Shown here piece after piece: positions 43,330 through 52,008 of a DNA stretch of 64,000 bases. The position numbers were made by a program, and so were the translations under genes. Position 1 is the first letter of the stretch. Each line of letters begins with the position of its first letter. The stretch is from Phycisphaerae bacterium (GTDB lineage: Bacteria; Planctomycetota; Phycisphaerae; Phycisphaerales; UBA1924), in the NCBI GenBank assembly GCA_014192545.1, contig BJHL01000002.1:264863-328862 (forward strand), in the 5' to 3' direction. The notes below the pieces were generated by a model. The model worked only from the letters and a program-made list of their open reading frames with translations, was not told the origin of the DNA and did no database searches.

Positions 43330-45123
43330 CTATGACCGCGATCTCGAACGCTTGCCTCGCTTCCTGCGACTTCGTCGGGATCGCGTACTGCACGGTTTGG
43401 CCTCCTCATTGTCGGGTGCGGGCAAGCCCACCGAACCCGTGTCGCCACTGGCCGCATCGTCGGGCATGTCTGTCGAATCGGGCTTCTTGGCCTCAGCCAC
43501 CGCGTGCTGCTCGCGGAGCACCTTCCAGCTTGTAGGTTCTGGAATCTCACGCTCGGCTTCCAGCTCGATGGCCGCCAGATCGATCGCGAGGATCGCGGCG
43601 ATACTGCCTGCGTCGCGGGCCTGGGCACGGGCGGTCTTCAGGTCCGTGCCCGACAGTCGCCGTGCCCAAATCTGCACTACCTCCATGAGTGCTTCCACGG
43701 CCCGGTCCGTCGGGTCGTTTGCACACCGCTTGTGGAACTGCTCCCACGCTTCCTCGTCATGGCAGCGGTCGAACCGCGTGGTCGTACCGAAGCTGAGCAC
43801 AAGCGAAAGCGGGTCAAATGAACGGGCCGCCTCATCGCTACGAACCGCCATGTCGCCCATGACTTTCCGGGCGGCTTCCGCCGTGAACTCGCGAAGCATC
43901 GCTTCGACACGCTTGACCACGAACGCCTGTCGGCGCCGGGACAATCGGTCCTCCCGCTCGGCGAGCGTCAGCGTTCCTCGACCAGGTTGTCCGCCCTCCG
44001 TTGCCGACGCGGAGTTGGCGTGGGGGCCGTTTCGCTGAGTCTTGTCTCCCAGGTCTGCATGGAGCAATGCGCCCGCCTTGGGTCCATCAATCTGCATGAT
44101 GGGCGTTCCACAAGGATCAGACTTCTTGACGACGCGGAGTTGGTACAAACGAGTAACGCGGTCGCCCACGGCCTGCGTGGTCGCGTTGCCGATCTTCTGA
44201 TAGCCGACCTGGACCAATCGCAGATTCGGGTGGTCGCTGCGAAGCGAGGCTTCTCGGGAAGTGAGGTACGCCGCGTGCTTGCGGTCGAAGCACGATGGGT
44301 CTAGGCACCGGTCCGTGGGCGACACGCTGCCGTCGGCTGGGAGGTCCTCGTGGTCGAACAGCACCGGCTGTTTCCCCGACCGTTTCGGACAGTTGAGGCA
44401 CGACCCGGCGACGGGTTCGATCCCCTCGTCGTTCAGCCCCCACGGCATGGACGCCAACGTGTGGAGCCCATCGTCGATGATCCGGCGGAGTTCCTCAACC
44501 GTGGGGAATCCTCGCCCGAAGATCGCGGCGAAGTCGTCTGCTGCGAGTGCATCCTGTGTTTCCGAGGGCAACCGGGCAATGAGTTCAAGGTGGGCAACGC
44601 TCAGTCTCGAAGCGTCGCTATCTGCGACGAAGACCGCGTCCTTCCACGCCTCGGTCAGCCCTGCGAGCGATGCCCGCCGGAGCACGAAGGCGAGTGACTT
44701 CCCCAGCCGAGCGGCAAGCTGCTTCGGATTCTGTCCCTGGTCAAGGGCGGTCTGGATGGTCCGGCCTTCTTCGAGCGGATGGAGATTCTCACGCTGGAGG
44801 TTCTCTGTGATGGTGATCGCCATCGCGGCTTCATCATCAAGACGGCGGACCACGGCGGGAATCTGAGCGAGGCCCGCGAGCTTCGCGGCCCGCCACCGGC
44901 GTTCGCCAGCACGGATCTCCCACTTCCCCTCCTCGCTCGGGTGCGGACGCACCACAATCGGATGCAGCAACCCCTCACGGGCGATCGACTTGGCCAGCGA
45001 CTCTACCGAGCCGTTGGTGATCCTGCGGCGCAGGTTGTCGGCGGTGGGGAGGAGCTGGTCGATGTCGAGCATGCGGACATTGGGTCGCTTGGGTTCGGCG
45101 CTGAGCTTCAGTGCGGTGGCCAC
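43330..45123 (-). CDS. parB: ParB-family partition protein
   Basis: A 597-residue ParB-like protein. The N-terminal ParB domain has LLPTADNLRRR, the phosphosite-like GERRWRAAKLAGLAQIPAVV and ENLQRENLHPLEEG boxes, then an HTH unit (ARLGKSLAFVLRRASLAGL). The C-terminal half is large and ends in an Arg/Ser-rich tail, with a CPKRSGKQP...CLDPSCFDRKHAAYL cysteine pair typical of plasmid ParB/RepB proteins. It should bind parS-like sites and work with the ParA at 56820-57767, which is 11 kb away rather than next to it. The long upstream region contains the first copy of the duplicated hairpin element. Confidence 0.9.
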   Translation of the reverse strand: MATALKLSAEPKRPNVRMLDIDQLLPTADNLRRRITNGSVESLAKSIAREGLLHPIVVRPHPSEEGKWEIRAGERRWRAAKLAGLAQIPAVVRRLDDEAAMAITITENLQRENLHPLEEGRTIQTALDQGQNPKQLAARLGKSLAFVLRRASLAGLTEAWKDAVFVADSDASRLSVAHLELIARLPSETQDALAADDFAAIFGRGFPTVEELRRIIDDGLHTLASMPWGLNDEGIEPVAGSCLNCPKRSGKQPVLFDHEDLPADGSVSPTDRCLDPSCFDRKHAAYLTSREASLRSDHPNLRLVQVGYQKIGNATTQAVGDRVTRLYQLRVVKKSDPCGTPIMQIDGPKAGALLHADLGDKTQRNGPHANSASATEGGQPGRGTLTLAEREDRLSRRRQAFVVKRVEAMLREFTAEAARKVMGDMAVRSDEAARSFDPLSLVLSFGTTTRFDRCHDEEAWEQFHKRCANDPTDRAVEALMEVVQIWARRLSGTDLKTARAQARDAGSIAAILAIDLAAIELEAEREIPEPTSWKVLREQHAVAEAKKPDSTDMPDDAASGDTGSVGLPAPDNEEAKPCSTRSRRSRRKRGKRSRSRS

Positions 45124-45854
45124 GATGGACCTCCTTCAAGAGAGGACGGGCTGTCCACGTCACGCGACGCGGACAACCCGTACCGGGGTTGGAGAGTGGG
45201 GTGCGCGTGATCGCACGCACCGCGTCGCCCGCGGCGAACCAACTGGTTTGACAACCTTGTGGGATACGACGGAGCGGCGTCCTGGCTTGTGGTCAGGATG
45301 CCGCATGCCGGGATACTTCTACACGGCGTTGAACATCAAAGACGAAGGCACCATGCCACAACCGCAATGGCTGGTCAAGAAGCGGACCTGCCGCAGTCTC
45401 CCGCTTTCCTCTCTTGGATTGCTCTGCCGGATTCGGTCGTCATCCTCGGGGCTCACCGTGGGGCCCCCGAGGATGATGAGCGAATCGACACGATGTCCGT
45501 GCCCGAATATCTGACTCTCCAACCCTGCCGGATCGGTTCCGAGTCTGAGGGGCTTCTCGTCAAGTCGGGCCGCAAGGCGTAGTTTCTGCCCAGCTTGAAC
45601 ACTGCTGACTACGTGAGCAACGCCAGCACGCCATTCTCAGCAACGGTGCCAAGCCAGTGCTGCCAGAGATGCGTAGAACTCCATGCGACAACTTTGTCGC
45701 ACGAATATTCCACCTGTGCCTCCGGGGTGGTGATACCGGAGGCAATGCGGGTTCGCCCCGCAGTCTGTCGTTCGGGCTTTGCCGAGTGCCCTGCGGGGTA
45801 CCTGGGAAAGCAAGGAGGCTTCACTATGTATAACCATAAAATGATGAGGAAAAC
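45124..45854. other. 731-bp region upstream of parB: hairpins, no parB-strand gene
   Basis: Holds the first copy of the duplicated element (45421-45560) and two strong stems: 45717-45744 (9 bp TGCCTCCGG/CCGGAGGCA) and 45746-45762 (6 bp TGCGGG/CCCGCA). An AAGGAGG at 45812-45818 stands seven bases before ATG 45826, which opens a frame out of phase with the small gene at 45855. No other gene is supported; the open frames shown by translation are Arg/Ser-rich shadows. Confidence 0.5.
45421..45560 (+). ncRNA. duplicated structured element, copy 1
   Basis: Shares a 5' block (GCTCTGCCGG...TCGGGGCTCACCG) and a 3' block (CCCTGCCGG...GAGGGGCTTCTCGT) with 56134-56281, with a variable middle. In copy 1 a perfect 10-bp stem pairs 45442-45451 with 45465-45474. 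The same stem forms in copy 2 with a compensatory C-G to G-C change and one G-T wobble. Both copies lie upstream of - strand genes. It may be a cis-acting RNA leader or a small RNA; the coding strand is not certain, and the strand given is only that on which I described it. Confidence 0.55.
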
Positions 45855-46121
45855 ATGGGCAAGCTACTTATCCCGGGCAACGGGCAAAAACCACCATTCA
45901 CGCGTGGATTGGACGAAGTCGTGGAGCTCGACGAAGCCAACAACGAGCTCAGTCGGCGTCCGTTCTACGGCACGATGGTGTTGGTCCGCAGAGATGGCAA
46001 GCGGCAGCTTGTGTATTACCTGCGGTCCTTCCGTCAGCCACCAATGCGTTGGGAACTGCCGGCGTTGTGGGTTCTATCTGCTTTTGCACTCGCTCAGTTG
46101 ATCGAGTTCATTAGCTTCTAG
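45855..46121 (+). CDS. small protein with C-terminal membrane helix
   Basis: An 88-residue protein: MGKLLIPGNGQKPPFTRGLDEVVELDEANNELSRRPFYG, then VLVRRDGKRQLVYYLRSF and a hydrophobic end (ALWVLSAFALAQLIEFISF). The product would be a cytoplasmic domain with a single C-terminal anchor. The start has a weak AGGA five bases upstream; a stronger AAGGAGG nearby serves a different frame. No family is recognised. Confidence is moderate because the region is short and carries three competing frames. Confidence 0.5.
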   Translation: MGKLLIPGNGQKPPFTRGLDEVVELDEANNELSRRPFYGTMVLVRRDGKRQLVYYLRSFRQPPMRWELPALWVLSAFALAQLIEFISF

Positions 46122-46178
46122 TCCCCTGTGAAGTCCGCACCTTACCGTGCGGCTTCACTTTTCTAGTCGGCGTCCCGG

Positions 46179-46505
46179 TCATCCCTCACCCTTGGTGGGG
46201 GCCTCGGGCCGGGCCGCATCGCTCGACGGAGCGAGCGATTCCGGTATCGGTACTGGGATTGCAGCATGTCGCACGGTCCAAAGAGTCACGTTCAACGCGA
46301 GGAGCATGACACATCCGATCCGCGCGTAGGGCGGGCGGTCATCGACTTCCGTGAGAATCCGGAACACTGAGTCATGGTTCACAGGCACTCCGAGTCCGTC
46401 TGCGCTCTTCGCAGTCTTCTGAAATCCGATGGGTGGGATCGGCGAGCTCGATGGGGCCGGGTTCCGACGTGTCCGATCAGAGAGTGCTTTTGTGGGCGTC
46501 AACAT
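46179..46505 (-). CDS. small membrane protein, possible
   Basis: A 108-residue protein with one hydrophobic helix near the middle (YARIGCVMLLALNVTLWTVRHAAIPV) and Pro-rich ends. The shape is like small conjugation or membrane accessory proteins, but there is no diagnostic motif. No clear Shine-Dalgarno site is visible. It lies beyond the terminator that ends the coupling-protein operon. Confidence 0.4.
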   Translation of the reverse strand: MLTPTKALSDRTRRNPAPSSSPIPPIGFQKTAKSADGLGVPVNHDSVFRILTEVDDRPPYARIGCVMLLALNVTLWTVRHAAIPVPIPESLAPSSDAARPEAPTKGEG

Positions 46506-46779
46506 GCACTTTGCGTATCACAGACCACGGGGGGAACGCAAGCACTTTTAGACCGGGCCTGGTTGGAGTCTCGGCACTGGTATCGTTAGCGGTCATGTTT
46601 CCTTTCCTTGTACCCCACCAACAAGGCTAAAAAAAAGTGGTGGGACACTCACGGTTGTCAGTCCCTGTGACTCGATCCGTGTAAACTCGCCCGAGCTCGT
46701 CCGACTGCATTGCGCGACTGGACACCAAGAGCTCACACGCCGCAACTGGTCTTTGACCGACTCCGGCGACGGCGAGTGA
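46506..46779. other. short gap, nothing recognised
   Basis: No reading frame with reasonable codon use or a Shine-Dalgarno site. It ends at a strong terminator. Confidence 0.4.
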
Positions 46780-46811
46780 GACAAAACCCCTGCGGGGGTT
46801 TTGTCTTTTTT
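46780..46811. terminator. bidirectional terminator past the conjugation operon
   Basis: A perfect 11-bp stem with a TGCG loop (46780-46805), followed by six T on the + strand. On the - strand the inner CCCC/GGGG stem is followed by TTTTGTC, so it can work both ways. It lies 17 bases past the - strand stop at 46829. Confidence 0.9.
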
Positions 46812-46828
46812 GCCGGCGGTAACTTCAC

Positions 46829-47542
46829 TCATGCCGCGGCCATCGGTCGGATGACCACGGGTGGTGTGGGATAAATCCACACTGGCACGGGCGTGGGCGT
46901 CTTTCCGATTCGACAGACAGGGACGCGGCGGCGTATCCAACGGCTCAGTTCGTTCGCTTGATTCTGGTCACCCGGGAAGAGATAGGTCAGCACGAAGATC
47001 TGACCTAGCGCGAAGCACCGCCAGACGTTGAACCCGTCAGAGCTCACGAACTCGTCAATGTCTTCAATTGCTTTCTGGAGACTTCGCGTCGGCGCTACCC
47101 GGATGAGTGACATCCGCTCAGGGTCCGTGGCATTGCTGCGATGGGGATAGCACGGTTGCCACTGGGGCGCCTTCAGCCTGGCACGGTCGGCAACCCCTTC
47201 AACGACCTTCGCGAAGTGCGGGGCATCGAAGAGTGGCCGGGCCGATGGGGTTGAACAGCAGAACCGAAGCACGGCAAGCCGCTCCTGAAGTGGCGGCGCT
47301 TGTCGCTTGACGGTAACCGGGCAATAGCACTCCGTCAACGTTCCTCCGATGATCGCCTTGTGTGGCGACCAGACGTTCTTCGCGACGAACTCTCCCGCAA
47401 TCCGATGGGCCAGCCCGTGGTCGAGCGCCGTGACGACTCGAACGAGTGAGCTGAGTGTGGCGACTCCGTACAGCTCAGCGTGCGCCTTGGCCTTCCGAAC
47501 AATCGACGGGTTGAGAGTGTTTGTCTTAGGCACGGTTTCCAT
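46829..47542 (-). CDS. protein following the coupling ATPase, unknown
   Basis: A 237-residue protein whose start ATG 47542 lies 17 bases inside the end of the coupling-protein gene, preceded by GTAGGA. The N-terminus (NTLNPSIVRKAKAHAELYGVATLSSLVRVVTALDHGLAHRI) is helical and looks DNA-binding (a ribbon-helix-helix or HTH-like look), followed by a beta-rich part (FNVWRCFALGQIFVLTYLFPGD). Its place beside a VirD4 gene suggests a mobilisation accessory protein, which is inference. Confidence 0.7.
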   Translation of the reverse strand: METVPKTNTLNPSIVRKAKAHAELYGVATLSSLVRVVTALDHGLAHRIAGEFVAKNVWSPHKAIIGGTLTECYCPVTVKRQAPPLQERLAVLRFCCSTPSARPLFDAPHFAKVVEGVADRARLKAPQWQPCYPHRSNATDPERMSLIRVAPTRSLQKAIEDIDEFVSSDGFNVWRCFALGQIFVLTYLFPGDQNQANELSRWIRRRVPVCRIGKTPTPVPVWIYPTPPVVIRPMAAA

Positions 47543-50363
47543 TCCTACTCTGCCAGAAGCCCACCGCAACCGCCGCGAGTCGTTCCTCGTGGTCGGCGTC
47601 GATGGACAAAGGCGAATCGTTGTTGATTGCGGCGGACGCTTCGCCGCCAAGGTCTTCGATGTCGGGCCACTTCTCTGTCCGGAGCGTCGCGTCTTCGGCC
47701 TCGCTGAGGGGCCAGACGCTTCGAACCGCGATGGGGAGTCCGGCGAACTGGGTGTATCCGCTGCCTCGCGACACCAACAGGATCGAGTCGAGCGGATGGT
47801 CGCTGATCGCCATCACATCGTTCTGCGTGAGGCGAGGCTTGATCGCTTGTGCGTCCGTCTTCGTTTCGTATTCCGCAGAGACCATCTCGAAGTGCGATCC
47901 ACCCGCCTTCTGGGTCCAACTCCGAACGTACATCAGTTCCTCGCCTGAAGAGTCCACCATGGACTTGACGTCTTGCGGGTCCGAAAGAGAGAAGATGCGT
48001 TTCACACGCGTGTTCGTCCGCACCGTGGGACGCAGGTCGGTGTCGGGTGTCTTGAGGTCGGCAATCGACTGGTTGGCGAGTGTGACTGACAAGCCGTAGC
48101 TCCGAGCTTGCTCAAGGATGACACGGAAGTTCTCGCCGGCGATGCGCTGGAACTCGTCGATGATGAGATAGGCCTGCTTGGGCTTACCAGGGTGTTCTCG
48201 CTGCCGGTCGATGCATGCGGTGAGGAGGCTGTAGAGAGCGAGCTTCGCGATCTCTCGCACGCTGATGCTCTCAACCGCGGCCGGGAGATAGAAGTACACC
48301 ACCTGATTCTGTTCCAGCACCGTGGGCATGTGGATGGCATCCTCGATCCTGGTGGCCGATGTCGCTCTGGCGAGCATCTTGTACTTCGTCAGTGCCTCCA
48401 CAGTGGAGAGCAGTTCCAGCGTGTCTTTGAACTCCTTCTCGTTGTCGCCTCGCACCTCTTTGAGTTTCGCATACAACTCTTCGAACGAGTTCGGCTTCTT
48501 CTTCGCCTTGGGACGGCGCCGGCCCACCGTTTCGGTTTCTTCATCGGCACCGCCCTCGGCATTGGCAGCGTCCTCCATCACCTTGAGGAGCAACGAACGC
48601 GACTGCCTGCCGTAGTACCCTCGGCCGTAGCCTTCTCCGTGGTTGAGGCTCAGCGCGTCCATCAACAGGTTGCAAAGCTGGATGTCCGTCCGATACTTGG
48701 ACTCAAGACTCACGAACGGGTTGAAGTAGTGAGAGGGCTTGCCTTTCTCTGGCGTGAACACGCGGAACGGAACGCCGCGTGCATCAGCTTCCCGCTTCGC
48801 GAGCTGGAACAGGGCGGGGTCGCCCTTCAGGTCAAGGATGACAATGGGTGGACAATCCGTCCTCGCACCACCCTCGCCCGTGTGACCTCGAATCAGTTGG
48901 ATGATCATGGGCATGAGTCCAAGGCTGGTCTTGCCGCTCCCCGAGTCACCGACCATGTAGCAGTGCTCCGTGAGCAACGCCTTGTCGAGCAGCACCGGGA
49001 AGTTCGCGTGTGGCTCAACGCCAAGGAAGTGGTGATAGGCCTCACGCACCGAGCCGAACAACGCTCCGTCCGCCACATGGCGAGAGTCCTTGATGCGGTC
49101 AACGTACCACTGCCACTCCGTCCGACCGTCGTTGTCGAGCCCCACGTGAGCCTTTCCGTCGTGGTCAACGCCGCCTTCAACGACGACCCGCAGCCGAAGA
49201 ACGAATCGGAGCGGCCTTCGAAAGACCGTCACGAGGAGCGCTGCTGGGAGGTACGCCGCGAACAGAATCGCGAGCACTCCGAAGCCCGCAAACTCCCAGT
49301 TGCCCTTGTCGAAAATCTCCTTCCACACAAACTCCAGCCATTGCGCTGGCTGCTCGTTGTAGACCCGTTCATGCCATGGAAATCTGTTAATCCCGTACTC
49401 TGCCGAGCCAATACGCTTCAGGTAATGGTCCCCGAGTGGGATGAACAGAGTGAGCCCCATCGACAACGTCACCATGAAGGGAACGCAGAGCTTGGTCAGC
49501 GCCTTCATGCGGCTGCCAAATGGTTGCGAGGCACGCCACACACCAGGCGCAAGAGCGTCGGAACCGCCGTAGGTGACGAACGGGCTGAGCACATGCACCG
49601 CGCCGCGCACCAAGTCGCGCATGGGCTTGAAAAACCCTCTCACCGTCATTGGTCCACGAAGGATGAGGAGCGGTGTAAGCGCGAGCACACCGATGGTCAG
49701 CCATGTTGAGAAAAGCGGCAACGCGACAATGACAATCAGAATCGCGGACAAGAGCTTCCAGTCAGGTGCCTCGGTCGAAGTGACGCGCATCGGACGCTCT
49801 CGCGTGGACGGCTTGAGACGGGGGTGGGTGTAAAGCCAGTCCAGATAGAAATCGAACGGCAGCTTCCAGTTTCGCGCAATGAAGTACGCAGCGATTAGAG
49901 CGGCGCCAGCTGTACCATTCACGCGGTGCATGAACGCCCATGCGATGAACTTCACCAAAGCGATGCACGTCATGGGCACGAGAAGGGCGTAGAACAAACC
50001 GCGAAGTGTTGCGACTCTGAAGAACACCATCCACGCCATCCATACGACTGAGATAGTCCAAGCGATACCGAAGGATGGTCCTGGAGGCAAGTGTCGTCCC
50101 GCGACAATCGCGACCACCGGCAAGATCGTCGACCAGACGAAGAGCCAGACAACTCGGTCGTGAGCCGCGCCCTCGATCTCCTCGGATCGGAACGCCTGAT
50201 GCCGGTAGGCCAGACTCATCCCCGCCATGGCCTTGAGGTTGGGCAGTAGGCCGAAGTTGTGACGAGCTGTCGAGCGTGGAGCGAAGTCCAGAGAGCGACG
50301 CCGAACAACACTGACCGGCTGGGAGTACTTGTAGACGTCATAGTTATCGCCGGGGCCGCCCAT
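47526..50363 (-). CDS. VirD4/TraG-type conjugative coupling ATPase
   Basis: A 945-residue protein with four to six N-terminal membrane helices (VVWLFVWSTILPVVAIVAG, FGIAWTISVVWMAWMVFF, ALLVPMTCIALVKFIAWAF and later pairs) and a cytoplasmic RecA-fold domain: Walker A MVGDSGSGKTSLG (about residue 473), Walker B-like PPIVILDLKGDP and IIDEFQRIAGENFRVILEQARSYG, and ANQSIADLK. This is the DNA-pumping coupling protein that links the relaxosome to the type IV secretion channel. ATG 50363 (MGGPGDNYDVYKY) has GGGAG six bases upstream; the longer frame to 50474 overlaps the upstream gene by 131 bases. No VirB-type secretion genes are seen in this window. Confidence 0.9.
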   Translation of the reverse strand: MGGPGDNYDVYKYSQPVSVVRRRSLDFAPRSTARHNFGLLPNLKAMAGMSLAYRHQAFRSEEIEGAAHDRVVWLFVWSTILPVVAIVAGRHLPPGPSFGIAWTISVVWMAWMVFFRVATLRGLFYALLVPMTCIALVKFIAWAFMHRVNGTAGAALIAAYFIARNWKLPFDFYLDWLYTHPRLKPSTRERPMRVTSTEAPDWKLLSAILIVIVALPLFSTWLTIGVLALTPLLILRGPMTVRGFFKPMRDLVRGAVHVLSPFVTYGGSDALAPGVWRASQPFGSRMKALTKLCVPFMVTLSMGLTLFIPLGDHYLKRIGSAEYGINRFPWHERVYNEQPAQWLEFVWKEIFDKGNWEFAGFGVLAILFAAYLPAALLVTVFRRPLRFVLRLRVVVEGGVDHDGKAHVGLDNDGRTEWQWYVDRIKDSRHVADGALFGSVREAYHHFLGVEPHANFPVLLDKALLTEHCYMVGDSGSGKTSLGLMPMIIQLIRGHTGEGGARTDCPPIVILDLKGDPALFQLAKREADARGVPFRVFTPEKGKPSHYFNPFVSLESKYRTDIQLCNLLMDALSLNHGEGYGRGYYGRQSRSLLLKVMEDAANAEGGADEETETVGRRRPKAKKKPNSFEELYAKLKEVRGDNEKEFKDTLELLSTVEALTKYKMLARATSATRIEDAIHMPTVLEQNQVVYFYLPAAVESISVREIAKLALYSLLTACIDRQREHPGKPKQAYLIIDEFQRIAGENFRVILEQARSYGLSVTLANQSIADLKTPDTDLRPTVRTNTRVKRIFSLSDPQDVKSMVDSSGEELMYVRSWTQKAGGSHFEMVSAEYETKTDAQAIKPRLTQNDVMAISDHPLDSILLVSRGSGYTQFAGLPIAVRSVWPLSEAEDATLRTEKWPDIEDLGGEASAAINNDSPLSIDADHEERLAAVAVGFWQSRNGNRA

Positions 50364-51075
50364 GACCGCTCCCCGCTCGCCGCGGTCGGCGTTCCGCCCC
50401 GCGGAGTGAATGGGCCGCGGTCCGGTGGTCGGGTGCGTGTCGGAGGTCAATGACGGCTCGTTGATCGATTCCATTGGTCTTGATTAGCTCCTGGACCCTT
50501 GCGATTCGGGATTCACCTTCGAGGAGGACGAGGAAAGCATACTGGTGCTTTTTGAGCCACGGTGCGAGGATCGTGCTTCTTCTCGCGGCTTCAATCCGCT
50601 TCCGGAGGGACTTGAAGATCGTTCTGGCTGGTGTAGCTGGCCCCGAAACGAGTATCCGGAACACCCTCGGAGCCGGGACGGACTGGATGATGTGGGCACC
50701 CTTGGGTGGGTTGTCGCCGAACAAGTGCGCCAGTTCGTTCCGTTCGAGCCGCCGACGGTCTTGAACCCCCGGATCGACGCAGCAGTGCCAGAGGGCACCG
50801 AGATGCGTGAGGAACGCCTGCGGTTTCGGAGCCCGCGTCCTGCCCAGCGGTACGCCGAGACGTGCCGCCTCCGCCGCTGTGAGCTGGTAATACCGGAGCC
50901 GCTGCGGCAACCCTTCCCGGGATTGGATGCGTCCCTCGGCCAGGAGCCGCGTGATGACGTTCCCCGGATTGCGCCCGCCGAAGAACTGGCGAGACAGGAC
51001 CACGCGAAAGCTGATCCGGTAGAGGGCGAGGTGCCGGAGGATCTGTTCGTCGCGTTGGTCGTTGCGGTGTGTCAC
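50344..51075 (-). CDS. replication-relaxation-like protein 2
   Basis: A 243-residue protein: winged-helix start (THRNDQRDEQILRHLALYRISFRVVLSRQFF and GNVITRLLAEGRIQS), then LRYYQLTAAEAARLGVPLGR. The look is that of replication-relaxation or related HTH proteins of mobile elements, but without the catalytic core. GTG 51075 overlaps the previous gene stop as GTGA, and its own stop overlaps the coupling gene by 20 bases. It probably belongs to the same operon and binds element DNA. Confidence 0.75.
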   Translation of the reverse strand: MTHRNDQRDEQILRHLALYRISFRVVLSRQFFGGRNPGNVITRLLAEGRIQSREGLPQRLRYYQLTAAEAARLGVPLGRTRAPKPQAFLTHLGALWHCCVDPGVQDRRRLERNELAHLFGDNPPKGAHIIQSVPAPRVFRILVSGPATPARTIFKSLRKRIEAARRSTILAPWLKKHQYAFLVLLEGESRIARVQELIKTNGIDQRAVIDLRHAPDHRTAAHSLRGAERRPRRAGSGHGRPRR

Positions 51076-51869
51076 CAGAGTTCGTATCCCAGGTTGGCGC
51101 GCTTGCAGTAGGCGTGGAAAGCGGTGAGCTTGTCCAAGGAGTACTCCCCGACAAACTCGATCGCGGTCTTTGCCCGGCCATCGCGGACGATCGCGTCGGG
51201 CACCTTGTCTCCGGGTTTGGCCCGCTTGATGGACGTGTCCGTCGCGAGCAGCGATTCTGACCGCCAACTCTCAGCGCGCGTCGCCAGTTCCTCCCGCATC
51301 CGGAGGTAGACCGCGGCGAGGTGGAGGTCGTGGGTGGCTTCGCTCGGACGTGGCTCGCGGCCCGGGGCCCCGCCCACCAGCGTGACCGCCTCCTGCGTGG
51401 CGTACACAAACTCCGTGCGTGTCGGCGCCCCGCCCCACCGCTTCCGCCCTCGGTGCGAGATCGAGGCCAGGTCGGGTGCCGGCAGTCCCGGTTGCCACAC
51501 GGCGAGCGGCCCTTCCAGAGTGACCTCGGGATGGGCGAGCATCGTGGCGATGCCGACAAGGCCTTTCGTCGCAAGCACCTTGAGACGGGCTTTGCAGTTC
51601 TTCAGCCCCGCTGGCGTGTCGTTCCATGCTGCCTTCGCCAACTGGCCGACGCTGCAACAGCGCACCCGGAGCGCGAGCATGCGCAGCATGTCTCGGTCAC
51701 GCGAAGCACCATCGACAGCCTTCCGAACCGGCCTTTTTACGGCCTTGGTGGGACGGGTCTTGGATGATGGTCCCTTTGCGACACCACGCTTGTCGGGAAT
51801 TGCTCGTTTTCTACGTCTCATGTGGACAGTGTTACGCATGACATCACCCATGTGAAGCGTCGGAGTCAT
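51072..51869 (-). CDS. replication-relaxation family protein
   Basis: A 265-residue protein with a Lys/Arg-rich N-terminus, HTH-like middle (LRMLALRVRCCSVGQLAKAAWND) and the C-terminal KVPDAIVRDGRAKTAIEFVGEYSLDKLTAFHAYCKRANLGYELW, which matches the conserved end of replication-relaxation proteins (PDAI...IEfDg.Y). These proteins are found on actinobacterial and other plasmids and elements near TraG-type genes. The start is uncertain: ATG 51869, 51851 and 51839 are all possible. It is the first gene of the operon with the following HTH protein and the coupling ATPase. Confidence 0.82.
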   Translation of the reverse strand: MTPTLHMGDVMRNTVHMRRRKRAIPDKRGVAKGPSSKTRPTKAVKRPVRKAVDGASRDRDMLRMLALRVRCCSVGQLAKAAWNDTPAGLKNCKARLKVLATKGLVGIATMLAHPEVTLEGPLAVWQPGLPAPDLASISHRGRKRWGGAPTRTEFVYATQEAVTLVGGAPGREPRPSEATHDLHLAAVYLRMREELATRAESWRSESLLATDTSIKRAKPGDKVPDAIVRDGRAKTAIEFVGEYSLDKLTAFHAYCKRANLGYELW

Positions 51870-52008
51870 CGAATGGGTGCGTGCACGTTGCTGGCGTGCG
51901 CACCAGTGCGCATTGAGCCGTTAGCGGCGATGAGCTCTGCGAGCTTGCGGTGCGATGATGAGCGGGCGCGGCCTCGCCGTGTGTGGGCAGAGCCCCCGCC
52001 CGGCGACG

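Noticed and set aside
43175..43393. 72-codon - strand ORF at the end of parB
   Set aside because: It lacks a ribosome site, overlaps parB by 64 bases and has an Arg-rich product without a family.
46506..46811. A small + strand RNA ending at the strong terminator
   Set aside because: The terminator also works on the - strand just past the operon stop at 46829, and no good promoter was found upstream on the + strand.
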